DNA of 62,347 nt from Polyangiaceae bacterium (GTDB lineage: Bacteria; Myxococcota_A; Polyangia; Polyangiales; Polyangiaceae): positions 1 to 62,347 of the forward strand of contig CANJMI010000025.1 in assembly GCA_947475525.1 (NCBI GenBank), read 5' to 3'. Positions 1-7,038 of the stretch are shown piece by piece. The first letter of the stretch is position 1. The number at the start of each line of letters is the position of its first letter. The position numbers and the translations under genes are program-made. The notes beneath the pieces are model-generated. The model made no database searches and was not told where the DNA came from. It saw only the letters and a program-made list of their open reading frames with translations.

Positions 1-1075
1 CCGTTTCTTTCAGCGGCGGCACCTCGACATCGCATCGTCCCCGCTCGGCATTGGGGCAGCGGGCGAAGTAGGCGCAGCCGTGTGGGGGTGCGAGCGGGCT
101 TGCGTCCGCGCCGTCCCGCAGGACGGGGAGTGAGCGACGGGCCGGGTCGAGTGAGGGCAGCGCATCGAACAGCGCGCGGGTGTAGGGGTGGTGACGCCGT
201 GCGACGACGTCACGCGCGGGGCCGAGCTCGACGAGCTTGCCGAAATGCATCACGCCAATGCGATCGCTGACGTATTGGACCGTGCGCAAATCGTGGGAAA
301 TGAAGAGCTGCGTGAGTCCGAGCTCCGCTTGGAGATCTTGGAGTAGGTTCAAGATTTGCGCCTGTACGGAGACGTCGAGGGCGCTCGTTGGCTCGTCGAG
401 AATGAGAAACTCGGGCTTCACCGCGAGCGCACGGGCGATGGCGACCCGTTGGCGTTGTCCTCCTGATAGTTCATGCGGGTAACGTGACGTTATCGACTCC
501 GATAGCCCCACGCGATCGCACCATCCGCGGACCTGATCGCGGCGATCGAGCGACCCTGCCGCGAGGCCGAAGACGTCGAGCCCTTCGGCGATGATGTCGC
601 CGACGGTCATGTGTGGATCGAGCGAGCTGTAGGGGTTCTGCAACACGATTTGCATTCGTCGGCGCAGTGCGCGTAACTCGGACGCCGAGAGCGCCATCAA
701 GTCGTTGCCGTCGAACACGACGCGACCGAGGGTTGGTTCGGTGAGCCGCAACATGCAGCGGCCGAGCGTGCTCTTGCCCGAGCCGGATTCGCCGACGATG
801 CCGAGCGTCTCGCGATGCCGCAGGTAAAAGCTCACGCCGTTGAGCGCGTGCAGGAGGTTCGTCGCGCGGAAGAACCCGCGGTTCATCGGGTAGGCCTTCG
901 TCAGCTTTTGAACGTAGAGCAGGGCTTGCGGGCGTGCACGGTCGCGGGCGCCGCGAGCGAACGAGGCGTCGCTTGCTTCGACCCCGGGCAGTTCGTCGTC
1001 GAGCGATTCCGGCGCCGAGGCTTGGGTGTCCGCCGACGTCCCCGTCAGCCCATTGCGACCAGCGCGTTCCGTCAT
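1..1075 (-). CDS. Oligopeptide/dipeptide ABC transporter ATP-binding protein (OppF/DppF-like), 3' end cut by window edge
   Basis: This is the cytoplasmic ATPase subunit of a peptide or nickel-type ABC importer. After an unusual N-terminal extension of about 50 polar residues come a Walker A motif (GESGSGKS, about residues 95-102), the signature ELSGGQRQR and Walker B LILDEPTSALD. A Cys-bearing C-terminal tail (CAYFARCPNAERGRC) is typical of Opp/Dpp ATPases. The ATG at 1075 overlaps the stop of the upstream ATPase gene in an ATGA arrangement, so translation is probably coupled. The reading frame is still open at base 1, so the last residues lie outside the window. Permease and binding-protein genes are not visible. 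The family call is firm, the substrate is not known. Confidence 0.93.
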   Translation of the reverse strand, partial: MTERAGRNGLTGTSADTQASAPESLDDELPGVEASDASFARGARDRARPQALLYVQKLTKAYPMNRGFFRATNLLHALNGVSFYLRHRETLGIVGESGSGKSTLGRCMLRLTEPTLGRVVFDGNDLMALSASELRALRRRMQIVLQNPYSSLDPHMTVGDIIAEGLDVFGLAAGSLDRRDQVRGWCDRVGLSESITSRYPHELSGGQRQRVAIARALAVKPEFLILDEPTSALDVSVQAQILNLLQDLQAELGLTQLFISHDLRTVQYVSDRIGVMHFGKLVELGPARDVVARRHHPYTRALFDALPSLDPARRSLPVLRDGADASPLAPPHGCAYFARCPNAERGRCDVEVPPLKET

Positions 1076-2076
1076 CGGGCAGCCTCCGCTTCGGGGACAA
1101 GGATGCAGCGAGCTTCGCCGCCGTGGGTCGGTCGCATCGAGGGGTGCTCGTCCCGACACGCTTGAATCACGTCACGGCATCGCGGTGCGTAACGGCAGCC
1201 TTCACCCGGCGGGCCGTCCGGCATCGGGATGACGGCGAGGCGGTGCTTCTGGTCTCGGGTGCCGTGTCCGCCGAGCGGCGGAAGGCATTCGAGGAGGTCG
1301 CGCGTGTACGGGTGTGCGGGCGCCCCGAAGACTGCGGAGGTCGGCCCGTGCTCGACCACCTCGCCGGCGTACATGACGACGACGCGGCTCGCGAGCTCGG
1401 CGACCATCGGTAAATCGTGTGAAATGACGAGCAATGCGAGGTCCCGCTCACGCCGCAGCTCCGCCAATACTGCGCGAATGCGGGCTCCGGCGACGACGTC
1501 GAGGGCGGTCGTCGGCTCATCCGCGATCAACAATTTTGGCTCGCCGGCGAGCGCGATAGCGAGCATGGCGCGTTGTCGCATTCCGCCTGAGAGTTCATGC
1601 GGGTACGCGTCGAAGCGTTCCGCGGGAAACCCTACATGGACGAGCGCCTCGCGCGCGGCGTCCACGGCCGCTTTCCTCCTCAGGCCGCGTGTCAGCGTCA
1701 CGGCTTCCGTCACGTGCCAGCCCGCCGTGTACATCGGGTTCAGCGCCGTGGAGGGGTCTTGAAACACGAGGCCGATCTCACGCCCGCGAACGCGCACGAG
1801 CTCGCGTTCGGACAGCCGTGTCAGCTCCCGGCCGTCGAGTTCGATGCTGCCCGCCACGATCGCATCGTCGGGCAAGAGATGCATGACGGCGGCCGCGGTC
1901 ATCGACTTTCCAGCGCCGGATTCGCCGACGAGCGCCACGGTCTCGCCGCGGTGCACATTGAAGCTGATGCCGTCGACGACGGTGAACGTCTCCTCCCCGA
2001 TGGGGGCCGGGAGTTCGACGCGCAGATCACGGATCGCCAGTAAAATACCAGTGTTATCGAGATCGGCCGTAGTCAC
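1072..2076 (-). CDS. Oligopeptide/dipeptide ABC transporter ATP-binding protein (OppD/DppD-like)
   Basis: This 334-residue ATPase is the partner of the OppF-like subunit encoded directly downstream. Visible motifs are Walker A GESGAGKS near residue 54, a Q-loop in VFQDPSTALNP, the signature ELSGGMRQR, Walker B LLIADEPTTALDV and a switch His in VISHDL. The C-terminal Cys cluster (EGCRYAPRCRDVIQAC) is the oligopeptide-transporter C-terminal domain. Length is normal for the family. The start overlaps the stop of the DNRLRE lipoprotein gene by 4 nt, and the stop overlaps the next start by 4 nt, so the three genes form one translationally coupled unit. Which peptide or metal complex is imported cannot be read from the sequence. 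Confidence 0.95.
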   Translation of the reverse strand: MTTADLDNTGILLAIRDLRVELPAPIGEETFTVVDGISFNVHRGETVALVGESGAGKSMTAAAVMHLLPDDAIVAGSIELDGRELTRLSERELVRVRGREIGLVFQDPSTALNPMYTAGWHVTEAVTLTRGLRRKAAVDAAREALVHVGFPAERFDAYPHELSGGMRQRAMLAIALAGEPKLLIADEPTTALDVVAGARIRAVLAELRRERDLALLVISHDLPMVAELASRVVVMYAGEVVEHGPTSAVFGAPAHPYTRDLLECLPPLGGHGTRDQKHRLAVIPMPDGPPGEGCRYAPRCRDVIQACRDEHPSMRPTHGGEARCILVPEAEAAR

Positions 2077-2909
2077 TTGATGCCTCCCGAATCACTCTCG
2101 TCACTCTCGTCGTTCTCTTCCGACGGGCGCGAGGGCCCGCGGGAAGGGCCGAGCTCCGTGGGGGCCGCGGGCTCGGGAGTAGGTCCCGTCGCATCTGGCG
2201 CGAAGTAGACGTCGAGGCGCGGCGAGGGACGGCTCGACTCGCGGTTCGCGTACCAGGCGCGTACCCCGTTTTCGCCCCGCGCGAGAATGGCGAGTCCATA
2301 GGGGCGCTTGCCGTGAATCCACTTGCGGACGAGCTCGGTCACGTCGAGTGACAACGGCTGCATCGGCGCTGTGACGAAGGCACCGAGGCGGATCGGCAAC
2401 TGGGTTCGCGGGAGGGTGCGAAAACCAAGCCCTTGGGTCTCCCACGGAGCGACGAGCTCGGCGACATCGATCGTCAGTTGTCCGGCGCGCGCCTCCGGGC
2501 TCGCGTGAGGTTCGAGCACCACGACCGCCCGCTCGACGGCGTCGGCGCGTTCACCGAGACTCTTGACGAGCGCAAAGTCGACGACCACCGTCGTTTGGCC
2601 CTCCGTTGCGCCGAGCACGAAGCCGCGCTCCCCGCTCGCCGACTCCTCCCCCGAGTTGTGGAGTGAGTCGTCCCGGATGATCGCCACGTGCGATGCCGCG
2701 ACTTGAACGCGTCGCGCAAGAGTCGACACGGGTACCGTGCCCGCGTCGCGGCATCGACCAACCACACACACGCCGTCGCTCGCGCAAGCTCGGCTCGCGT
2801 CACACGCGGGCGGACCTTGCAATGGGGCGTAGCACGCAGCACCCGCGCCGAGCAGTGTCAGGCAAGCCCCTTCGATGGCGAGCGCGCGGAGGAGCTTCAC
2901 GGGCGGCAC
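2073..2909 (-). CDS. DNRLRE-domain-like secreted lipoprotein
   Basis: This 278-residue protein starts with a hydrophobic signal ending in a lipobox-like GAGAAC. A short Cys-rich segment follows (about residues 36-55), of the CxxDGVCxxGxC kind common in myxobacterial surface proteins. Residues 70-235 fit the DNRLRE pattern: an N-terminal strand region, VVVDFAL, and the late DVTELVRKWIHG...GLAILA signature. The tail is rich in Pro, Ser and acidic residues. DNRLRE domains are adhesive or carbohydrate-associated beta-sandwich modules of secreted proteins; a precise role is unknown. It heads the unit with two ABC ATPases through an ATGA overlap, which suggests co-expression, but the functional link is inference. 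Confidence 0.7.
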   Translation of the reverse strand: MPPVKLLRALAIEGACLTLLGAGAACYAPLQGPPACDASRACASDGVCVVGRCRDAGTVPVSTLARRVQVAASHVAIIRDDSLHNSGEESASGERGFVLGATEGQTTVVVDFALVKSLGERADAVERAVVVLEPHASPEARAGQLTIDVAELVAPWETQGLGFRTLPRTQLPIRLGAFVTAPMQPLSLDVTELVRKWIHGKRPYGLAILARGENGVRAWYANRESSRPSPRLDVYFAPDATGPTPEPAAPTELGPSRGPSRPSEENDESDESDSGGIK

Positions 2910-2948
2910 GATACCCCGGCCGATGTTTTTTTGTTATCCGCGGGCGCG

Positions 2949-3455
2949 TCACTCCCCCCGGAAGCTCAGCGCCCCGAGGTAGTCGTGCTTGCCGACGCTG
3001 ACGCCGTTGTGGCGCAGGATTGCGTACACGTGCGAGAGGTGAAAAAAGAAGTTCGGCATGGCGTGCTCGAGGAAGTAGTCGCTGCCCGCCAACGTCTTCG
3101 CGCCCCAGCGCGGATGGCTCACCGTACGGGTGGCCGCGCCCTCGAAGTCCGCCTCCGTGAGTGTGTCGAGAAACGCGATGATCGAACGTACCCGCGCACG
3201 AAGGTCTTCGATCGACGCCTCGGTGTCCGGATAAACGGGAGCGTCTTTGCCGGTGAGGCGCGAGGTGGCGAGCTTGGCGGTGTCGCACGTCAACTGCACC
3301 TGACGCGAGAATGGAAATTGATCGGGCGCGAGCCTGAACCCGAGAAACACGTTCGGGTCGATCGATTTACCTTCGGCGAAGGTGACCGTCGCGTCGAACC
3401 ACTTGTCGAGCTGACCGAGGTGCTTCTTCATTTGGCCCAGAACTTGGAAATACAT
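2949..3455 (-). CDS. DUF1993 family protein
   Basis: This 168-residue protein looks like the DUF1993 family, a four-helix DinB-like fold of unknown function. Typical stretches are the N-terminal LGQMKKHLGQLDKWFD, a central RLAPDQFPFSRQV, and FFFHLSHVYAILRHNGV near the end. The ATG at 3455 was chosen because the family begins close to this point. The longer open frame upstream runs into a repeated sequence, and its translation is just the repeat unit. The gene begins only 13 bp from that 140-bp tandem repeat, so its leader or promoter is probably inside the repeat array. No conserved metal site can be asserted from reading alone. Confidence 0.82.
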   Translation of the reverse strand: MYFQVLGQMKKHLGQLDKWFDATVTFAEGKSIDPNVFLGFRLAPDQFPFSRQVQLTCDTAKLATSRLTGKDAPVYPDTEASIEDLRARVRSIIAFLDTLTEADFEGAATRTVSHPRWGAKTLAGSDYFLEHAMPNFFFHLSHVYAILRHNGVSVGKHDYLGALSFRGE

Positions 3456-3467
3456 CGGCGGGAGCCT

Positions 3468-3795
3468 AGTGCCTCGATTCAACAGAATCGAGGCGTAAGT
3501 AAACAGCTGCACCCGAGTCAGTCGCATGGCCAATCGATGGGCAACTCGATGTCCTCGCCCACTCGGGGACGTCGAGTTGCCCATCGCTTCGATGGATTCG
3601 GGGTACGAGTGCCTCGATTCAACAGAATCGAGGCGTAAGTAAACAGCCGCGCCCGAGTCAGTCGCATGGCCAATCGATGGGCAACTCGATGTCCTCGCCC
3701 ACTCGGGGACGTCGAGTTGCCCATCGCTTCGATGGATTCGGGGTACGAGTGCCTCGATTCAACAGAATCGAGGCGTAAGTAAACAGCCGCGCCCG
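3468..3795. repeat. 140-bp tandem repeat (about 2.3 copies) with alternating short and long hairpins
   Basis: The unit repeats with an exact 140-bp period at 3468, 3608 and 3748, the last copy stopping at 3795. Each unit carries hairpin A, a perfect 10-bp stem with a 4-nt loop (3471-3494, 3611-3634, 3751-3774). It also carries hairpin B, about 23 pairs around a 6-nt loop with only G-T wobbles (3535-3586 and 3675-3726). The full copies differ at only a few positions, pointing to recent duplication. The array fills most of the gene-free gap 3456-3869 between two divergent genes. It is not a CRISPR array, because there are no unique spacers. It could be a palindromic mobile repeat or regulatory hairpins. 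Confidence 0.95.
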
Positions 3796-3869
3796 CCGAA
3801 GCTCCGCGCTGAACATCCTCGCGTGTCCGCCGGGGCGGGGTGGTAAGGTGCGAACGCTTGGAGGGTTTC

Positions 3870-4124
3870 ATGCACGGAACATGGATGTTTGCCGAGGCTG
3901 CAGTGGAAGTGAAGGAGCCGTTCGCGCGTCGAATGGTCGAGTCGGTGGCGTTTGTCGGCCTCGGCGTCGTCGCGTTTCTGCTCGCGTTCTACTTGATGAC
4001 GAAGCTTGCGCCGTTCTCGATGCGCAAGGAGATCGAGGAAGATCAGAACACGGCGCTCGGCATCATCGTCGGCTCGGTGATCATCGGCATCGCCATCATC
4101 GTCGCTGCTGCGATTCACGGATGA
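3870..4124 (+). CDS. Small two-helix membrane protein, DUF350 type
   Basis: This 84-residue inner-membrane protein has two hydrophobic segments at about residues 24-43 and 62-82. They are separated by a charged stretch and the motif EEDQNTALGIIVGSVIIGI, which fits the DUF350/UPF0719 repeat. Full DUF350 proteins usually carry two such units; here there is one. ATG 3870 was preferred over an upstream in-frame GTG at 3840 because GGAGGG (3860-3865) sits at Shine-Dalgarno distance from it. The next gene starts 10 bp downstream, so the two are probably co-transcribed. Function is unknown for the family. Confidence 0.78.
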   Translation: MHGTWMFAEAAVEVKEPFARRMVESVAFVGLGVVAFLLAFYLMTKLAPFSMRKEIEEDQNTALGIIVGSVIIGIAIIVAAAIHG

Positions 4125-4134
4125 GTCGACGCGC

Positions 4135-5250
4135 GTGAGTGTGGCGTCGGCCTCAGCGTCCGATTGGATCTGGAGCCCCGCACGGGACCTTGCGACTTTC
4201 GGTGGGGCTGCGGTCGCCGCCGTGGCCATCGGCGTTGGACTGCGGCCTCTCGGTGGCGGGGCGCTCCCCGAATGGGCATGGCTCGCATTCGTACTCGGGC
4301 TCGACGTTGCGCACGTCTGGACGACCCTCTTTCGCACCTACCTCGATCGCGAGCAATTGCAGGCGCGGCCGCTGCTCTACACCGCCGTCCCACTCGCCTG
4401 CTACCTCGCCGGCGTCGCCGTTTACCACGCATCACCCGCTATGTTTTGGCGCGTCCTCGCTTACGCCGCGGTGTTCCATTTCATCCGTCAGCAAACGGGC
4501 TGGGTTGCCATCGCGCGTGCTCGAGCTGAGCTCCGCGCGAGGAGCGATCGGTGGCTCGACGATGCCATCGTTTACCTCGCGACCGGCGTGCCGCTCGTGC
4601 ACTGGCATGCACACCTCCCGCGCTCGTTTCACTGGTTCGTCGATGGAGACTTCGTCGCGGGCGCGACGGCCATTGCGTTCGCGCAGCGGCTGCTGCTCCC
4701 GGTGGCGGTCGCGTATGCCGTCGTCGCGCTCGCCTATCTCGTCCGCGCGATTCAGCACGCACGCGCTGGCCGAAAGCTGTGGACCAAGCATCTCGTCGTC
4801 GTCTCGACGGCGCTCGTGTGGTGGGTCGGCATCGTCCTCGTCGATGACGATTTCACCTTCACCGTGACCAACGTGACGCTTCACGCCGTCCCCTACATTG
4901 CGCTCCTTTGGGCCTATGCAAAGGCCCGCGCGGGAACCGCTCCGACGCGCTTGGTCGCTCGAGTCGCGGGGGCAGGATTTCTCGCCTTCGCCGCCTTCGC
5001 CTTCGCCTGCGCGTACGTCGAAGAGTTCGCGTGGGACCGGCTCGTGTGGCACGACCGCGAGTGGCTGTTCGGCGCGGGGGCGTTCATCTCCATCGAATGG
5101 AACACGTTTCTCGTGCCTCTCTTGGCGCTGCCCCAAGCGACCCACTACGCGCTCGACGGAGTCCTGTGGCGTCGCAAAGATGGCGGGGCCGCGCAAGCCC
5201 GTGCGCTCGGATTCACGCCGGGGTCTACCTCCTCACGGACGGACGCCTAA
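4135..5250 (+). CDS. Polytopic membrane protein of unknown function
   Basis: This 371-residue protein has about eight to nine predicted transmembrane stretches. Striking polar residues lie within or near membrane segments: GLDVAHVWTTLFRTYLD after helix 2, FHFIRQQTGW, NVTLHAVPYIALLW and LPQATHYALDGVLWRR. Repeated His residues at helix ends suggest a metal- or cofactor-binding integral enzyme; the pattern recalls the Brp/Blh carotenoid-cleaving dioxygenases only loosely, and I do not assign that function. The GTG start at 4135 lies 10 bp after the DUF350 gene, and the next gene follows by 9 bp, so the three form an operon. Confidence 0.75.
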   Translation: MSVASASASDWIWSPARDLATFGGAAVAAVAIGVGLRPLGGGALPEWAWLAFVLGLDVAHVWTTLFRTYLDREQLQARPLLYTAVPLACYLAGVAVYHASPAMFWRVLAYAAVFHFIRQQTGWVAIARARAELRARSDRWLDDAIVYLATGVPLVHWHAHLPRSFHWFVDGDFVAGATAIAFAQRLLLPVAVAYAVVALAYLVRAIQHARAGRKLWTKHLVVVSTALVWWVGIVLVDDDFTFTVTNVTLHAVPYIALLWAYAKARAGTAPTRLVARVAGAGFLAFAAFAFACAYVEEFAWDRLVWHDREWLFGAGAFISIEWNTFLVPLLALPQATHYALDGVLWRRKDGGAAQARALGFTPGSTSSRTDA

Positions 5251-5259
5251 AGAACCGCG

Positions 5260-6987
5260 ATGTCCATGTTTCGGAAAGAGCTCACTCCTCGACGGATCGT
5301 TTTCGTAGTCATGCTCGGCATGGTGTTGTCGCTGCCGTCGCTTACCGTCGGCTTCTTTTGCGACGACTACATTCACCTGCTCGCGATTCAGGGCATCGAC
5401 GTCGGCGGCGCGAGGCCGTTCGACCTCTACCGTTTCGCAGTCGGTGACCCCGTGCGCACGGGCGCGCTCATCCTTCGAGGTCCGTGGATGTGGTGGGCCG
5501 AGCCCGGCATTCGCGCGGCATTCTTTCGGCCTATCCCGAGCGCCCTCGAAGGTCTCGAGTTCCTGCTATTTCGTTGCAATCCGGTCGGCTACCACGCGCA
5601 CGCCGTGCTCTGGTATGGCGCGTTCATCACCGTGGTCGGCGTCTTTTATCGCCGTGCCCTCGCGCCTGCGACGGCGCTTCTCGCGCTCGTCATGTTTGCC
5701 GTCGATGAGTGCCACGCCGCCTCGGTCGGCTGGCTCGCTGCGCGTTACGCGTTGCTCGCGGCGGTTTTTTCGACACTCGCCCTTTACGGCTACTGGCGCT
5801 ACCGCACCGAAGGACGCCGCGCGGATCTCGGGCTCGCCTTCGTGGCCTACGCCGTCAGCCTCGGCTGCGGTGAGAGCGCGCTTGGCGTCCCTTGCTACTT
5901 GTTCGCGTTCGAGCTTTTCGCGACGGACGCTCGCCGCACGCGGATTCGTAGCCTCGTTCCCTTCGCGGGGCTTACGCTCGTGTACCTCGTGGCTCATCGT
6001 CTTGGCGGCTACGGGACGTGGGGCTCGGGCGTCTACACCGACCCCATCGCCGAGCCGGCGCGCTATGCAGCCGAGTCGCCGCTTCGCTTCGTGACGCTGC
6101 TCGGTGGGCTTATCTCCAGCGCTCCTGTGGATGTTGGGCTGCTCGTGCCCCAAAGCCGCCTCCCGCTCGTGCTCGTAGGTGCCGTCGCTACGCTCGCATT
6201 CGCTTGGCTCTTGCGGGCGAAATTGCGAGCGGCTGAAGCTGATGAGCGGCGCACCCTTCTCACGCTCACGGTGGGCTCGATGCTCGCGCTTGTGCCGGCG
6301 GTCGGTGCACCTACGGGCGCGCGGCTGCTGACCTTCTCGAGCGTCGGTGCGATCGCCGTGATCGCGGCGGTTGCGGAACATGCGTGGCGCACAAGCTCCC
6401 TCCGCGTGGGCGCGGTCTGGCTCGTCGCCTTCAACTTGGTGCTGCCTCCGCTCTTGTTCGTGTCGCAGCTCTCCGCCGTGAAGCTGCGCTCGGATGCCAG
6501 TGGTCGGGTGTTGTCTCGATTTGCAGCGCAAGAACGTCGCCCTCGCGTAGCGCTGCTCCGCACGACCGATCCGTTTGTCGGGATTTACGGTGCGGCGCAA
6601 CTGCCCGTCGAGCACGGCTACACTCCGGAGATCTGGAACCTGTTCGCGACGACGGCGCGGCCTCTCCGGTTCACGCGTACGGCTGAGCGCACGTTCGACG
6701 TCGAGGTGCTCGAGGGGCAACTCTTGGACAGCGACCTCGAGCAGGTCTGGCGTCTCGATCACTCGATGACCGAGGGCTACGCGGTGCACACTGAGTCCTT
6801 CGATGTGCGCGTCACCGCCGTGGAGGACGGGCGGCCGCGGCGTCTCTCGCTCGTGCTGAATGACGCGCTGGACTCGGCGCGCACAGCTTACGTCGTGCAG
6901 ACGCGCGCGGGCCTCGAACCGTTTCCGTTTCCTGCGCTAGGAGACAGCGTCACGCTGCCCGCTGGGCCGAGTCCCTTCGACCCGTAG
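5260..6987 (+). CDS. Large multi-span membrane protein, possibly GT-C-type glycosyltransferase-like
   Basis: This 575-residue protein opens with a transmembrane helix followed by FFCDDYIHLLAIQG. An acidic DDY motif in the first external loop is seen in GT-C glycosyltransferases and their relatives. About ten hydrophobic segments follow up to residue 400, then a soluble C-terminal domain of about 170 residues with strand-like sequence (residues 405-575). No substrate-specific signature was recognised, so the glycosyltransferase link is tentative. It is the third gene of the DUF350 operon and is followed by the separate M1 peptidase gene 51 bp later. Confidence 0.7.
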   Translation: MSMFRKELTPRRIVFVVMLGMVLSLPSLTVGFFCDDYIHLLAIQGIDVGGARPFDLYRFAVGDPVRTGALILRGPWMWWAEPGIRAAFFRPIPSALEGLEFLLFRCNPVGYHAHAVLWYGAFITVVGVFYRRALAPATALLALVMFAVDECHAASVGWLAARYALLAAVFSTLALYGYWRYRTEGRRADLGLAFVAYAVSLGCGESALGVPCYLFAFELFATDARRTRIRSLVPFAGLTLVYLVAHRLGGYGTWGSGVYTDPIAEPARYAAESPLRFVTLLGGLISSAPVDVGLLVPQSRLPLVLVGAVATLAFAWLLRAKLRAAEADERRTLLTLTVGSMLALVPAVGAPTGARLLTFSSVGAIAVIAAVAEHAWRTSSLRVGAVWLVAFNLVLPPLLFVSQLSAVKLRSDASGRVLSRFAAQERRPRVALLRTTDPFVGIYGAAQLPVEHGYTPEIWNLFATTARPLRFTRTAERTFDVEVLEGQLLDSDLEQVWRLDHSMTEGYAVHTESFDVRVTAVEDGRPRRLSLVLNDALDSARTAYVVQTRAGLEPFPFPALGDSVTLPAGPSPFDP

Positions 6988-7038
6988 ACGTCCGATGCCC
7001 GCTTGACGGCGCGTCTGCGCCCGACGACCGTACGGCTC

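Noticed and set aside
3468-3795. Possible CRISPR array
   Set aside because: There are two copies and a fragment, with no variable spacers and no cas genes.
3518-3871. An open frame across the 140-bp repeats
   Set aside because: It only translates the repeat unit twice and has no ribosome site or known sequence pattern.
4135-5250. Carotenoid dioxygenase of the Brp/Blh type
   Set aside because: His placement is only loosely similar and the family signatures are not matched.
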